This document shows positions 1 to 7,556 of a stretch of 37,692 nt of DNA, piece after piece (positions within the stretch are counted from its first letter, which is position 1; each line of letters begins with the position of its first letter). Source of the DNA: Dehalococcoidia bacterium (GTDB taxonomy: Bacteria; Chloroflexota; Dehalococcoidia; GIF9; AB-539-J10); the NCBI GenBank assembly GCA_009619075.1, contig WJOY01000020.1:1-37692 (forward strand). The letters are read 5' to 3'. The notes beneath the pieces are model-generated. The model worked only from the letters and a program-made list of their open reading frames with translations. It searched no databases and had not been told where the DNA came from. A program made the position numbers and the translations under genes.

Positions 1-130
1 TCTCATAGCGCTCAGGACAGGCTCCGCGAAGAATCTAGAGACCCCTTCCCCTTATTCAGGGTGACAGTAAAAACCTACAGACCTAGCTTGCTTGACAGCG
101 AAGGGAAGAAAACCTAGAATATTTGAGCCG

Positions 131-203
<73 letters not shown>

Positions 204-212
204 CTTTGAAAT

Positions 213-287
213 GCGGAAGTAGTTCAGCGGTAGAATGCTTCCTTGCCAAGGAAGAGGTCGCGAGTTCGAATCTCGTCTTCCGCTCCA
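213..287 (+). tRNA. tRNA-Gly (anticodon GCC)
   Basis: The acceptor stem gcggaag pairs with cttccgc, and the anticodon loop ttgccaa gives GCC. The T-loop is ttcgaat. The discriminator T284 is followed by an encoded CCA (285-287), unlike tRNA-Phe just upstream, so the cluster mixes CCA-bearing and CCA-less genes. Confidence 0.95.
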
Positions 288-305
288 TCTGAAAGGGGTA
301 AACGC

Positions 306-390
306 GCCGAAGTGGCGGAATGGTAGACGCGGCAGTCTCAAAAACTGTTGGGAGGCAACTCCCGTGTCGGTTCGAATCCGACCTTCGGCA
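306..390 (+). tRNA. tRNA-Leu (anticodon CAA)
   Basis: The gene is 85 bases long with the long variable arm of a class II tRNA (gttgggaggcaactcc region). The acceptor stem is gccgaag/cttcggc with discriminator A390. The anticodon loop ctcaaaa gives CAA, which reads UUG leucine codons. CCA is not encoded. Confidence 0.95.
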
Positions 391-398
391 GTAAGTAA

Positions 399-469
399 TG
401 CCGAGTTGTGTAGTGGTAGCACGAAGGACTTTGGATCCTTAAGCCCTGGTTCGAATCCAGGCTCGGCAG
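399..469 (+). tRNA. tRNA-Gln (anticodon TTG)
   Basis: The acceptor stem tgccgag pairs with ctcggca, so the first pair is U1-A72, the weak first pair usual in tRNA-Gln, with discriminator G469. The anticodon loop ctttgga gives UUG. The T-arm is ctggttcgaatccag. CCA is not encoded. Confidence 0.94.
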
Positions 470-475
470 CTTTGT

Positions 476-550
476 TCCCTGGTAGCTCAATGGTAGAGCA
501 GGCGGCTGTTAACTGCAAGGTTGTAGGTTCGAATCCTACCCGGGGAGCCA
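476..550 (+). tRNA. tRNA-Asn (anticodon GTT), apparent integration site
   Basis: The acceptor stem tccctgg pairs with ccgggga (one U-G pair), the anticodon loop ctgttaa gives GUU, the discriminator is G547 and CCA is encoded (548-550). The last 24 bases (527-550, T-arm loop to CCA) recur in altered form at 3847-3870, 1523-1551 and 2929-2958. Integrases commonly use this part of a tRNA gene as attachment site, so this gene probably anchors the cassette array behind it. Confidence 0.95.
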
Positions 551-593
551 ATTTGGGTTTTCCGAAGCTGAGCAGATACAAAATGACCCGACC
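527..593 (+). repeat. Cassette boundary repeat, copy A (overlaps tRNA-Asn)
   Basis: The left half is the tRNA-Asn 3' end (gttcgaatcc to gagcca). The right half (551-593) contains the tail shared with copies B and C: an aattt block, then ccgaagctgagcagataca, then acccgac. It fixes the left boundary of the array and shows that the repeat extends about 43 bases beyond the tRNA gene. Confidence 0.7.
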
Positions 594-733
594 TTCCTAT
601 GGTCGTTGCAATTGCTAGAACCTGAGTATTTGCCCCAGCTGAAGTATTAAGCAACGACAAACGATACAAAAGTGTTTGCACCGCTACCTGCGTTTCCGCT
701 AGAGTATAATAAAACGCAAATGAGGTGCTTGTA

Positions 734-1450
734 ATGCGTAAGAGCCGCCGGATAGGTCAGAACTGGTTGGTGATAATCATAGCAATGTTCTTGTTAGCGG
801 TAGGACTTGTTGTATTTAGACTTTTGGATTTCTTTACAACTGCTGAAGCCGTCAACATTTTCCTTGTAGCTGCTCTGGTTCTCGTGACTACTGTCTATGC
901 AAAGGAATCAGAGAAGTCAAGGAAAGCTACGGAAGAACAAGCAAAAGCCACTAGGGAGATGGCAGAGGAAATGAAAGAGCAAAGACAAAGCGCTGTTATT
1001 CCAATATTGGTAGCTGAGTGCTTCCCGAAAACCGTAAAGGCTGATGGTGAACACGAACTGTTGGGTGTCTCAGTAATACTTCGGAATATTGGCTTAGGTC
1101 CGGCTCTGGATATAGGAATAAGTCTAGTTGAGGCTCCGCCTCAGCAGATAGAGTACGCATGGAAAGAAGGCAAGACGGCAGGCATTTCTTCCTTCAGGAC
1201 TCAGTTCAATTTGTCTGAATTAGCATCTGGAGAGGATACAGCGGGTAATCCAAAGGATATGCCCGATTTGCACCTTATCAAGAACATGAAATTTACAATT
1301 GTTACCGAGTGTATCGATGGTTATAGAAATGTTATTGGGGCGTACAGGGGTTTTCGCGTGTTGGAGGGCGAGAGAGGCAAATTGCTTATCGAAGTAACTC
1401 GAACTGTTTCTGCACAAAAAGTCGGCCATAGAATCAGAAGCTATCCCTAG
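734..1450 (+). CDS. Cassette 1: two-helix membrane protein of unknown function
   Basis: The product is not recognised by name. It is 238 aa from the ATG at 734, which has gaggtg 7 bases upstream; a GTG at 725 would overlap that ribosome binding site. Residues about 10-30 and 36-55 are hydrophobic and probably form two membrane helices. A charged coiled-coil-like stretch rich in E, K and Q follows (about 58-85), then a soluble, probably beta-rich domain beginning PILVAECF with an ILRNIGLGPALDIGISL segment. The cassette 3 protein has the same layout and a matching segment (LLQNTGGLAREVKIDI), so the two are probably distant paralogues. A TATAAT box lies at 705-710 but has no clear -35 element. 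Cargo of the tRNA-Asn island; function unknown. Confidence 0.75.
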   Translation: MRKSRRIGQNWLVIIIAMFLLAVGLVVFRLLDFFTTAEAVNIFLVAALVLVTTVYAKESEKSRKATEEQAKATREMAEEMKEQRQSAVIPILVAECFPKTVKADGEHELLGVSVILRNIGLGPALDIGISLVEAPPQQIEYAWKEGKTAGISSFRTQFNLSELASGEDTAGNPKDMPDLHLIKNMKFTIVTECIDGYRNVIGAYRGFRVLEGERGKLLIEVTRTVSAQKVGHRIRSYP

Positions 1451-1522
1451 CTTCAACTAGGGGAAAGCCTCCATTCACTGCTAACTCGTGCCAGGCTTAC
1501 GATAAGAGATATTGTAAGGAAA

Positions 1523-1594
1523 GTTCGGATTTCCCCCCACGCGGGGAGCAAATTTGCTCTTTCTGAAGCTAAGCAGATACAAGTCTACCCGAAC
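1523..1594 (+). repeat. Cassette boundary repeat, copy B
   Basis: The copy is 72 bp. It starts gttcggattt, has a cccc/gggg mini-hairpin around cacg, then the perfect 14-base palindrome gagcaaatttgctc, then ctgaagctaagcagataca, and ends acccgaac. The outer ends GTTCGG and CCGAAC are inverted repeats. It lies between the first and second cargo genes. Confidence 0.7.
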
Positions 1595-1706
1595 TCGGGC
1601 ATATTGCGGTTGTTGGAGTGTAGTTGCCTTTTTGACGGTTGAGCTGTACACTATAAATACTATTGGGTTACCTACAATTCAAATCTTTGCGTCCTTTTAG
1701 CTAACA

Positions 1707-2813
1707 ATGAATGACTTCTGTGCCCTTTATATATCGGATTTTTCCATAAGAGATAAACGCACACTCAACACACTGTGTTTATTCTACGACCGTGTTTTTT
1801 TGCATGATTATTTTGGTATATTTCACTGCGTGCAAAACCAAGATATCTACGATAATTATGAAAAGGCAAGCAAAGGGTTAATTGACCCTAACTGGGCAAT
1901 TGCCGGAGGATTAGATTCAGAAACTAAACGTTACTTAAAATCTGCATTTGAGACGGGTTTTGATAATTTTGTTCTAAAAGGAGTGTCCCAAGGTCTTGGA
2001 TGTGCCACTGGCAAATTTAGCCCAACTTTTGTATTGAACTTTGCTAAGACTTACATCGATTTCTTAAGGGCGAATCGTGTTCTTTTCTTTGAGGACGTTC
2101 TCTGCTTTTGCCAGAGCCTACGCAATCCGTTGCACCCAGCACACAGACTAGAAGGCGGGGTCAAGCTAGATTTAAGCTGTTCACAAAAAGAGAATTTTGA
2201 TAGCCTTTCAAAGGCTCTCTTAAATAATAAGTATGCATGTCTATTCGAACAAGAATACCATAGGCTTCCCTTGGTCTCAGATTCAGAAGAGGATCTTCTT
2301 CGCTGGGATCGAGCTAAAGACTTACTTACCACAGCTTTGTTACTAACAGCAATACCTGCTAGAGTACCCACCATATCTGAGGTCACAGCCGACGAAATTC
2401 TCGAAGCAAGAGAAAAATTAAGAGACCTGCTACCGCCGTTTCGTTCTTCTATTCTGAAGGCAGCTTGGGAGATTGCCAAGGCATCACGCGAAACATCTCA
2501 AAAAGAAGTTATGGGACTGGCTCAACTATATTACGAGACCAATATTGTACCCAGCATTTTCGAAATTGAAAGCAAAATAAAATCTGAGAGCAAAAAACTA
2601 TTTCGGAAGCTGATAGAGCAAGGAGTAGACAAGGCCACTCTTGTTGCAAAAGCTTTAGATCCAACCGAGCCCTTTTCCAAGTGGGATTTGATTGGCTCTG
2701 GCCTTAAGTCTCTATTGGATATCGATTCGTCTTGGCAATCAAAGGTCAAGATTAAAGGTCCTTATGAGTTTCTTATAAGATTGCCAAGCGTTATTCGGAG
2801 AAAGAGGTATTAG
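1707..2813 (+). CDS. Cassette 2: orphan protein of unknown function
   Basis: The product is 368 aa and I do not recognise it. It begins MNDFCALYISDFSIRDKRTL, has no signal peptide or clear membrane helix, and has an aromatic- and cysteine-rich N-terminal half. The C-terminal half is charged and helical, with EIESKIKSESKKLF, and the protein ends in the basic string RRKRY. There is no obvious Shine-Dalgarno sequence before the ATG at 1707. A possible promoter (ttgacg at 1632, taaata at 1654, 16-base spacer) lies upstream. It fills the second position of the cassette array, between repeat copies B and C. Cargo genes of tRNA islands often serve in phage defence or stress response, but nothing in this sequence shows which. 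Confidence 0.75.
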   Translation: MNDFCALYISDFSIRDKRTLNTLCLFYDRVFLHDYFGIFHCVQNQDIYDNYEKASKGLIDPNWAIAGGLDSETKRYLKSAFETGFDNFVLKGVSQGLGCATGKFSPTFVLNFAKTYIDFLRANRVLFFEDVLCFCQSLRNPLHPAHRLEGGVKLDLSCSQKENFDSLSKALLNNKYACLFEQEYHRLPLVSDSEEDLLRWDRAKDLLTTALLLTAIPARVPTISEVTADEILEAREKLRDLLPPFRSSILKAAWEIAKASRETSQKEVMGLAQLYYETNIVPSIFEIESKIKSESKKLFRKLIEQGVDKATLVAKALDPTEPFSKWDLIGSGLKSLLDIDSSWQSKVKIKGPYEFLIRLPSVIRRKRY

Positions 2814-2928
2814 ATACCAACGGCGGTGGACGCAGGCTTTGTGGTCTCAACAACGTTAGACGCATTGCCAATTGGGTGTTTCCTGTTTGCCCCTCGGTAG
2901 GCTGATGATGAGAGAAACAGTGAACGAA

Positions 2929-3002
2929 GTTCGGATTTTCCGCCCATGCCGGGAGAAAATTTGCGTTTTTCTGAAGCTAAGCAGCTACAAAATCACCCGA
3001 AC
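2929..3002 (+). repeat. Cassette boundary repeat, copy C
   Basis: The copy is 74 bp and collinear with copy B: gttcggattttcc, a ccg/cgg mini-hairpin around cccatg, gagaaaatttgcg, ctgaagctaagcagctac, and acccgaac at the end. The tail matches copies A and B at most positions over about 50 bases. It separates the second and third cargo genes. Confidence 0.7.
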
Positions 3003-3067
3003 TCAGGCACGTTGATTTGCTTAGGGACACCAGCAAATATTAGTTGTCTAGGAAAGGAGTGAGGTAG

Positions 3068-3748
3068 ATGGACAAAGTGGCTATACGATTCTGGGGGATG
3101 TGGGGGCTGAGTTTGTTAGTGGTGTTAGTTGTAGCAGCTTGCGCTGTAATAGCAGTATGGCTATCGCCTACCCAATACAGTCGGCAAATTGAATCTTCCG
3201 CTCTTGTTCTTGCAGCCATTATGATGGGCTGGTCTGCTTGGCAAAGTAGAAGCATCGCTTACTCAAGCAGGGAACAAATCGAACAAATGAGGCAGCAAAG
3301 GGTGGAAGTGGTGCGCCCGTCGCTGTCTTTGAGACCGGAGCACTATACCGCAGGTGGCGGCTTTATGACTCTGCTCTTGCAAAATACGGGAGGCCTAGCT
3401 AGGGAGGTTAAGATAGACATTGAAGCGACTAATTCACTTGAGAAGAAGTCTCTGTTTATCCCTGCTATTGATACAGAGCACATAGTATATCTCCCGATAG
3501 ACATCCACAAAATTGAGAGAAGTAGTGGCACGGTCAAAGTGAAGGCGTACCTAAAAGATAGCTACAATCGTAACCTTACAGAAGAATTATCTATTGATTT
3601 CGGCATGCTAAGAGCAGAAGACAGGGATTTTGCCTTTCAAGAGGCACCTATGTACAGAGCCTTAGGGAACATCGAGCGAAAGCTAGGAGAAATAGAACGT
3701 AGCTTAAGACAAATAGAAGGTGATTTCAAGCCTATCGGGCGACGTTAG
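3068..3748 (+). CDS. Cassette 3: two-helix membrane protein, related in layout to cassette 1
   Basis: The product is 226 aa and starts at an ATG with a strong aaaggagtgagg site just upstream. Residues about 8-32 and 43-58 are hydrophobic and should form two membrane helices. A Q/R/E-rich stretch (REQIEQMRQQRVEVV) follows, then a soluble domain with PSLSLRPEHY and LLLQNTGGLAREVKIDI, and a C-terminal heptad-like helix (IERKLGEIERSLRQIEGDF). The order of parts matches the cassette 1 protein, and the NxGxxxEVKIDI segment aligns with that protein's NIGLGPALDIGISL. The C-terminal coiled coil is its own feature. Function unknown. Confidence 0.78.
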   Translation: MDKVAIRFWGMWGLSLLVVLVVAACAVIAVWLSPTQYSRQIESSALVLAAIMMGWSAWQSRSIAYSSREQIEQMRQQRVEVVRPSLSLRPEHYTAGGGFMTLLLQNTGGLAREVKIDIEATNSLEKKSLFIPAIDTEHIVYLPIDIHKIERSSGTVKVKAYLKDSYNRNLTEELSIDFGMLRAEDRDFAFQEAPMYRALGNIERKLGEIERSLRQIEGDFKPIGRR

Positions 3749-3846
3749 CCGTGTGATAAGTTTTTGTGATTGAGCTACGCGGTAAACAAAAGCTATAGCT
3801 AAAGTCACTATGCCCTAAACTTAGCAAGAACCAAACCTCAATAAAA

Positions 3847-3870
3847 GTTCGGATTTTCCCCGGGGAGCCA
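3847..3870 (+). repeat. Cassette boundary repeat, copy D (terminal half copy)
   Basis: Only the left, tRNA-like half is present: gttcggattttc followed by cccggggagcca. Aligned base by base to tRNA-Asn 527-550 there are 4 mismatches in 24. The conserved tail of copies A-C is missing; the following bases run into the end of the alcohol dehydrogenase gene. This is what the far end of an integrated island would look like. Confidence 0.65.
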
Positions 3871-3882
3871 CCTTCGAATTAA

Positions 3883-5028
3883 CTAGTAGGAATCTCTATA
3901 AATCTGGGCTACGGCAGGAGCATCGAGCAAATTAGGGTGTTTACTAAGCCACGGAGCCGTCCTTATAGCACAATCGGCTATTTCCTCAATACGCTGAGGT
4001 TCGATACCGAGAGTTCGCAGGTTAAGTTTCATCCCCACCTTATCCAACCACCCTTCGACTGCAGCTATCCCATCTGTCTCACCAAAAACATTTCTGCCCA
4101 GGGAATTAAACCTCTCTTGCCGTACAGGAAAAGTATACCTCATCCAAGCAGGAAGCAGTGCCGCCAGTCCATCACCATGGGCAATATCATAGTACCCACT
4201 TAGAGAAAGCTCAATACCATGAAGAGTCAGATAGCCGGCACCACTTCCCAGATGTCTAACAGGTGAACAGGCAATGGTACTGGCCCAAGAAAGCTTGGTA
4301 CGAAACTCAATATCGTCCAGCTTGCTCAGTGTTCTAGGTAAAGTCTCCACCACCAGCTTCATCACCGTTTCCAAAATTCCATCGGTCAGAGGAGATGTTC
4401 TCTCTGTTGTAATATAGCATTCGCCTACATGGCAAAAAATATCCACTCCTCCCTGCACTGTTGGCTTCTGAGGAAGGGTAAGAGTCAGTTCAGGGTCTAC
4501 AATAGAAACCTTGGAAAAGAAAGCCGGACTAAATAACACCCGCTTCTCATGAGTTTCCCAGTTAGTAATCACGGCAGCATTATCGGCTTCAGAGCCGCTG
4601 GCAGCCACAGTCGGTACCAGCACAAGAGGTAATAAAGGTTCCACTACTTCAATATCCTCAGCTCCAATATAATAATCCCAAATTGGTTTACCGCCACTGC
4701 TAGCTAATGCCATACACTTGGCTGTGTCCATAGCGCTGCCGCCGCCAAGACCAATGATTAAGTCCACTCCCTTTTGGCAAACCAATCTAGCCCCCTCATC
4801 CACGGTAGAGGCACGAGGGTTAGACACTACTTTATCAAAAATGCAGACCTCCAGCCCATTACTCTCCAAGTCTCGGGTTACCTTATCTAGTAACCCTGTT
4901 TGTCTCGCACTGTGGGAACCAGTTACCAGCACAGCCCGCTTGCCCAATCTTCTCACCTCTGCTCCCAACCTCGCCACACACCCTGAGCCAAAGATAATCT
5001 TAGTGGGTAGATAAAAAGTGGTCACCAT
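3883..5028 (-). CDS. Iron-containing (group III) alcohol dehydrogenase
   Basis: The protein is 381 aa, the normal length for the family, which oxidises alcohols or reduces aldehydes with NAD(P)H. The nucleotide-binding motif GGGSAMDTAK is at 95-104. Candidate metal ligands are D196 and H200 (GGVDIFCHVGE), H270 (TLHGIE) and H284 (IAHGDGL), the usual Asp/His/His/His set. An aggaggtgcc site lies 3 bases before the ATG, and a TATAAT box lies about 60 bases upstream (near 5080-5090). The substrate cannot be read from the sequence; butanol or lactaldehyde type enzymes share these motifs. It borders the right end of the tRNA-Asn island: its stop is only 12 bases beyond repeat copy D. Confidence 0.93.
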   Translation of the reverse strand: MVTTFYLPTKIIFGSGCVARLGAEVRRLGKRAVLVTGSHSARQTGLLDKVTRDLESNGLEVCIFDKVVSNPRASTVDEGARLVCQKGVDLIIGLGGGSAMDTAKCMALASSGGKPIWDYYIGAEDIEVVEPLLPLVLVPTVAASGSEADNAAVITNWETHEKRVLFSPAFFSKVSIVDPELTLTLPQKPTVQGGVDIFCHVGECYITTERTSPLTDGILETVMKLVVETLPRTLSKLDDIEFRTKLSWASTIACSPVRHLGSGAGYLTLHGIELSLSGYYDIAHGDGLAALLPAWMRYTFPVRQERFNSLGRNVFGETDGIAAVEGWLDKVGMKLNLRTLGIEPQRIEEIADCAIRTAPWLSKHPNLLDAPAVAQIYRDSY

Positions 5029-5176
5029 AAGGCACCTCCTGAGAAAGTATCAGATACATAAATAATACTTCAAAAGAGAATTATATCATGTTACCTACAC
5101 CATCGAGTTTGAGAATGAAATAAGCAGTGGAACCAAAGCCCATAATATGGCTTTCCCAGGTTCTCTTTCATGTGTA

Positions 5177-7435
5177 TTACAACTCCTTTCCCTTTATACC
5201 CCGTCTATCTACAATTATCCTGAGCAGAGCAGGCAGGAATACAATGGCGCCAAAGAAGCAAAGGCTCAACCCAATAATGGGGATGAGGCTCAAGGACCTC
5301 ATTGAAGGATGGCTGGAGAAAAGGAACGAGGAAAATGCCAGACAGGTGGTGGCCGTGGTAAGGAATATAGCCTTCCCCGTGAGTTGTATAACTTGAGGCA
5401 GTGAACCCTTACCCTCTTCTAAGTAGCGGTGAACGATGTGAATGCCATCATCTATTCCTATTCCGATGACCAAAGGTATCATGCTAATCGAAGAAACGTT
5501 CAGATTGGCACCAAACCACTGGTAAGTTCCCAGGAGCCCAAGTACGCCAAAGGCAACTGGAACCATGGAAAGCAGGGCGTAGACCGGACTACGCCGCCTG
5601 GTCCCAAAGTAAACGATGAGGACAAGCATCCCGGAAGCCATCAAGGAGACGCGGATTACATCTGTGGTCATCACGGTAAGCAACTTGGTCCAGAGTACAG
5701 CGCTAGCAGTAACATTGGGGTGAATCTCACGCAGATCAGCGAGTAGCTTTCTCTGGTACGATTTATCATACAGGTCACCATCAGGGATTATCCTTATCAA
5801 GAACTCCCCCTCATCGGAAACCCACGAGCGAGAGATTTCCTTTGGTAGCTCCTTATAGCTCATCGGTGTTACGTCTATCCCGGGCATAATAGCAAGTTCA
5901 GGATGAAGCCTAACAGCTTGCTTAATGGCCTCTAGCTTTTGGTCCTGATTTTCGGGTAGGTAATCGAGAATGGATTCTACTTTCAGAACCCCATCCACAT
6001 TCTGAAATTCCTTGACACAGCGGTTGAGTTCCCGCTGCCCTTTAACTACACAGGTAAGCTGCTCAGGGTCATAGTCAAAATTCTCCTTGACCTTCTCAAG
6101 CTGTTGGTAGGTCTCAACCTCGGTCGGCATGAGTTCATACATACTCTCACTCAATTTGGCACTGGGCGCCCTGATACCGAATAAGACAAAGAGGGCAACC
6201 AGGATTACCAGAATTCCCGGAGCAAAGCGCTGTACTTGCACGCCGACCACTCTGAGAATATTGAATCTTGTGCGCTTAAATTTGAACCGGCCAAATTTAA
6301 GCCTCAAGACAACCAGGGCAGGAAGCAGGACGAATACCGCCACCAGGGTCAGGGGCAAACCGATGGCGCCGATGACGCCTAACTGATGTAGTGCTTTGGT
6401 CTCGGCAAAGTAAAAGGAGAAAAATGCTGCTGCCGTGGTGAGACAACCCAGAATAACCGCTCTTCCAGTGTGGACAAAGGTATGCTCAAAGGCAAGGGTG
6501 ACATTATCGTGCTCCTCCATCTCACCCATAAACCTCGTCAGTAAGTGGATACAGAAGTCGATACCAAGGCCCAATAGCAGGACGGCAAACGCAGCAGAGA
6601 GTGCATTGAGAGAGTCATATACGAGGAATATCACCCCCGATGTCCAGATTATCCCGATGAGCAGCGGGATGGCGGACAGAAGCGGTAGAGACAGGCTTCT
6701 GAAAGAGACGAAAAGGAGAATTAAGATGAGTATCAAGGTGATAAACGCTGTGAGGTAAATGTCCTGCATAGCCATTTTGTCACCTTCGTAGTCGATGACC
6801 ATCAGACCGCCAGTAAAGCCTACATTGAGGGCTTCATAGTCTTTATCCTCCCCCCTGGTTTCAGTGATAAGCCTCCCCAGGTCGTCGAGGAGATAATTCC
6901 TCTCCAGAGGATTCTCCATGTCTATGGTGAAACCCATAGTGATGAGGTAAATCCTCTTGTTATCCGAGACGATATATTCTGAGAGGGTTGCCTTTTCCAG
7001 CGTAGCGGTTGGTAAAGCCTCGAGCATTCCTGGTGCGGCACGAGGGTCCATTAGGGCGGCAAATTGCTCCTCCGGCAGGTAGAGAATTCCTTTTTCGGCG
7101 GCAAAGCTGAAGTCTTTTTTATATTGAACATCCTCCCAGCGGCTGTCCTTTTCCAACTTCTTTGCCAATGTCCTGGCATACGCCTTGGCGGTGTAGGCAT
7201 TTGAGTCTGAACAGTCTATGACCACCACTACCATATTAGACCCCCCGAATTGCTCTTCAACTGCCTCGGCCGCGAGGAAGTCGGGGTCATCCGACTCGAA
7301 GTATCCCTCCATGCTGGTATCTATAGTGAAATTTGAGGCTGGAATAGCAGCCAGCACTGTTATGCCAAGCACGATCGCCACCGTCTTCACCGGATGGCGG
7401 GTCGTCGCTTTCACCAGCCTTTCGAGAATATTCAT
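5177..7435 (-). CDS. RND superfamily exporter, MMPL type
   Basis: The protein is 752 aa with the two-fold repeat of this family: one membrane helix (about 18-36), an extracytoplasmic domain, and a bundle of helices, then the same again. The paired hallmark motifs are GLGIDFCIHLLTRF in the first half and GIGIDDGIHIVHRY in the second. RND proteins of this type move lipids, pigments or other hydrophobic compounds across the cytoplasmic membrane using the proton gradient; the charged aspartates in these motifs are the usual proton relay. The C-terminus ends IIVDRRGIKGKEL. It lies 121 bases downstream of the lipoprotein adaptor gene on the same strand, so the two probably form one export unit. The cargo is unknown. 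Confidence 0.9.
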   Translation of the reverse strand: MNILERLVKATTRHPVKTVAIVLGITVLAAIPASNFTIDTSMEGYFESDDPDFLAAEAVEEQFGGSNMVVVVIDCSDSNAYTAKAYARTLAKKLEKDSRWEDVQYKKDFSFAAEKGILYLPEEQFAALMDPRAAPGMLEALPTATLEKATLSEYIVSDNKRIYLITMGFTIDMENPLERNYLLDDLGRLITETRGEDKDYEALNVGFTGGLMVIDYEGDKMAMQDIYLTAFITLILILILLFVSFRSLSLPLLSAIPLLIGIIWTSGVIFLVYDSLNALSAAFAVLLLGLGIDFCIHLLTRFMGEMEEHDNVTLAFEHTFVHTGRAVILGCLTTAAAFFSFYFAETKALHQLGVIGAIGLPLTLVAVFVLLPALVVLRLKFGRFKFKRTRFNILRVVGVQVQRFAPGILVILVALFVLFGIRAPSAKLSESMYELMPTEVETYQQLEKVKENFDYDPEQLTCVVKGQRELNRCVKEFQNVDGVLKVESILDYLPENQDQKLEAIKQAVRLHPELAIMPGIDVTPMSYKELPKEISRSWVSDEGEFLIRIIPDGDLYDKSYQRKLLADLREIHPNVTASAVLWTKLLTVMTTDVIRVSLMASGMLVLIVYFGTRRRSPVYALLSMVPVAFGVLGLLGTYQWFGANLNVSSISMIPLVIGIGIDDGIHIVHRYLEEGKGSLPQVIQLTGKAIFLTTATTCLAFSSFLFSSHPSMRSLSLIPIIGLSLCFFGAIVFLPALLRIIVDRRGIKGKEL

Positions 7436-7556
7436 CTGTTACCCGTGTCAAGAAATATAGGTGCCTTATCCTCTAAGAGCCACAACCCCCGTGCACCTTG
7501 TTTCCTCTACCTCAATTACGTCATGCTACATAACTATTTCCTACCTTAAAAGGGAA

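Larger units (their letters stand above)
551..3870 (+). mobile_element. tRNA-Asn-anchored array of three gene cassettes
   Basis: Seen directly: tRNA-Asn is followed by three single-gene modules, all on the + strand, and each ends in a related repeat (1523-1594, 2929-3002, 3847-3870). The final copy keeps the tRNA 3' end best: its last 12 bases, cccggggagcca, are identical to the tRNA and 19 of 24 or more positions match overall. Inference: successive site-specific insertions at tRNA-Asn produced an accretion island bounded by the tRNA (attL-like) and 3847-3870 (attR-like). No integrase, transposase or relaxase is encoded in the island or elsewhere in the window, so movement would need an enzyme in trans or has ended. 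Confidence 0.6.

Noticed and set aside
2814-2880. caacaacgttagacgcattg after cassette 2 contains GTTAGAC, the R' consensus of integron attC sites.
   Set aside because: The expected partner GTCTAAC is absent upstream (only taccaac is found), the L boxes do not pair, and no matching site follows cassettes 1 and 3. The copies of the tRNA-like repeat explain the boundaries better.
1523-3002. Boundary repeats as plain rho-independent terminators.
   Set aside because: They have small GC hairpins and T-rich stretches, but the long conserved tail, the palindromic outer ends and the match to the tRNA-Asn 3' end are not explained by termination alone. A secondary terminator function remains possible.
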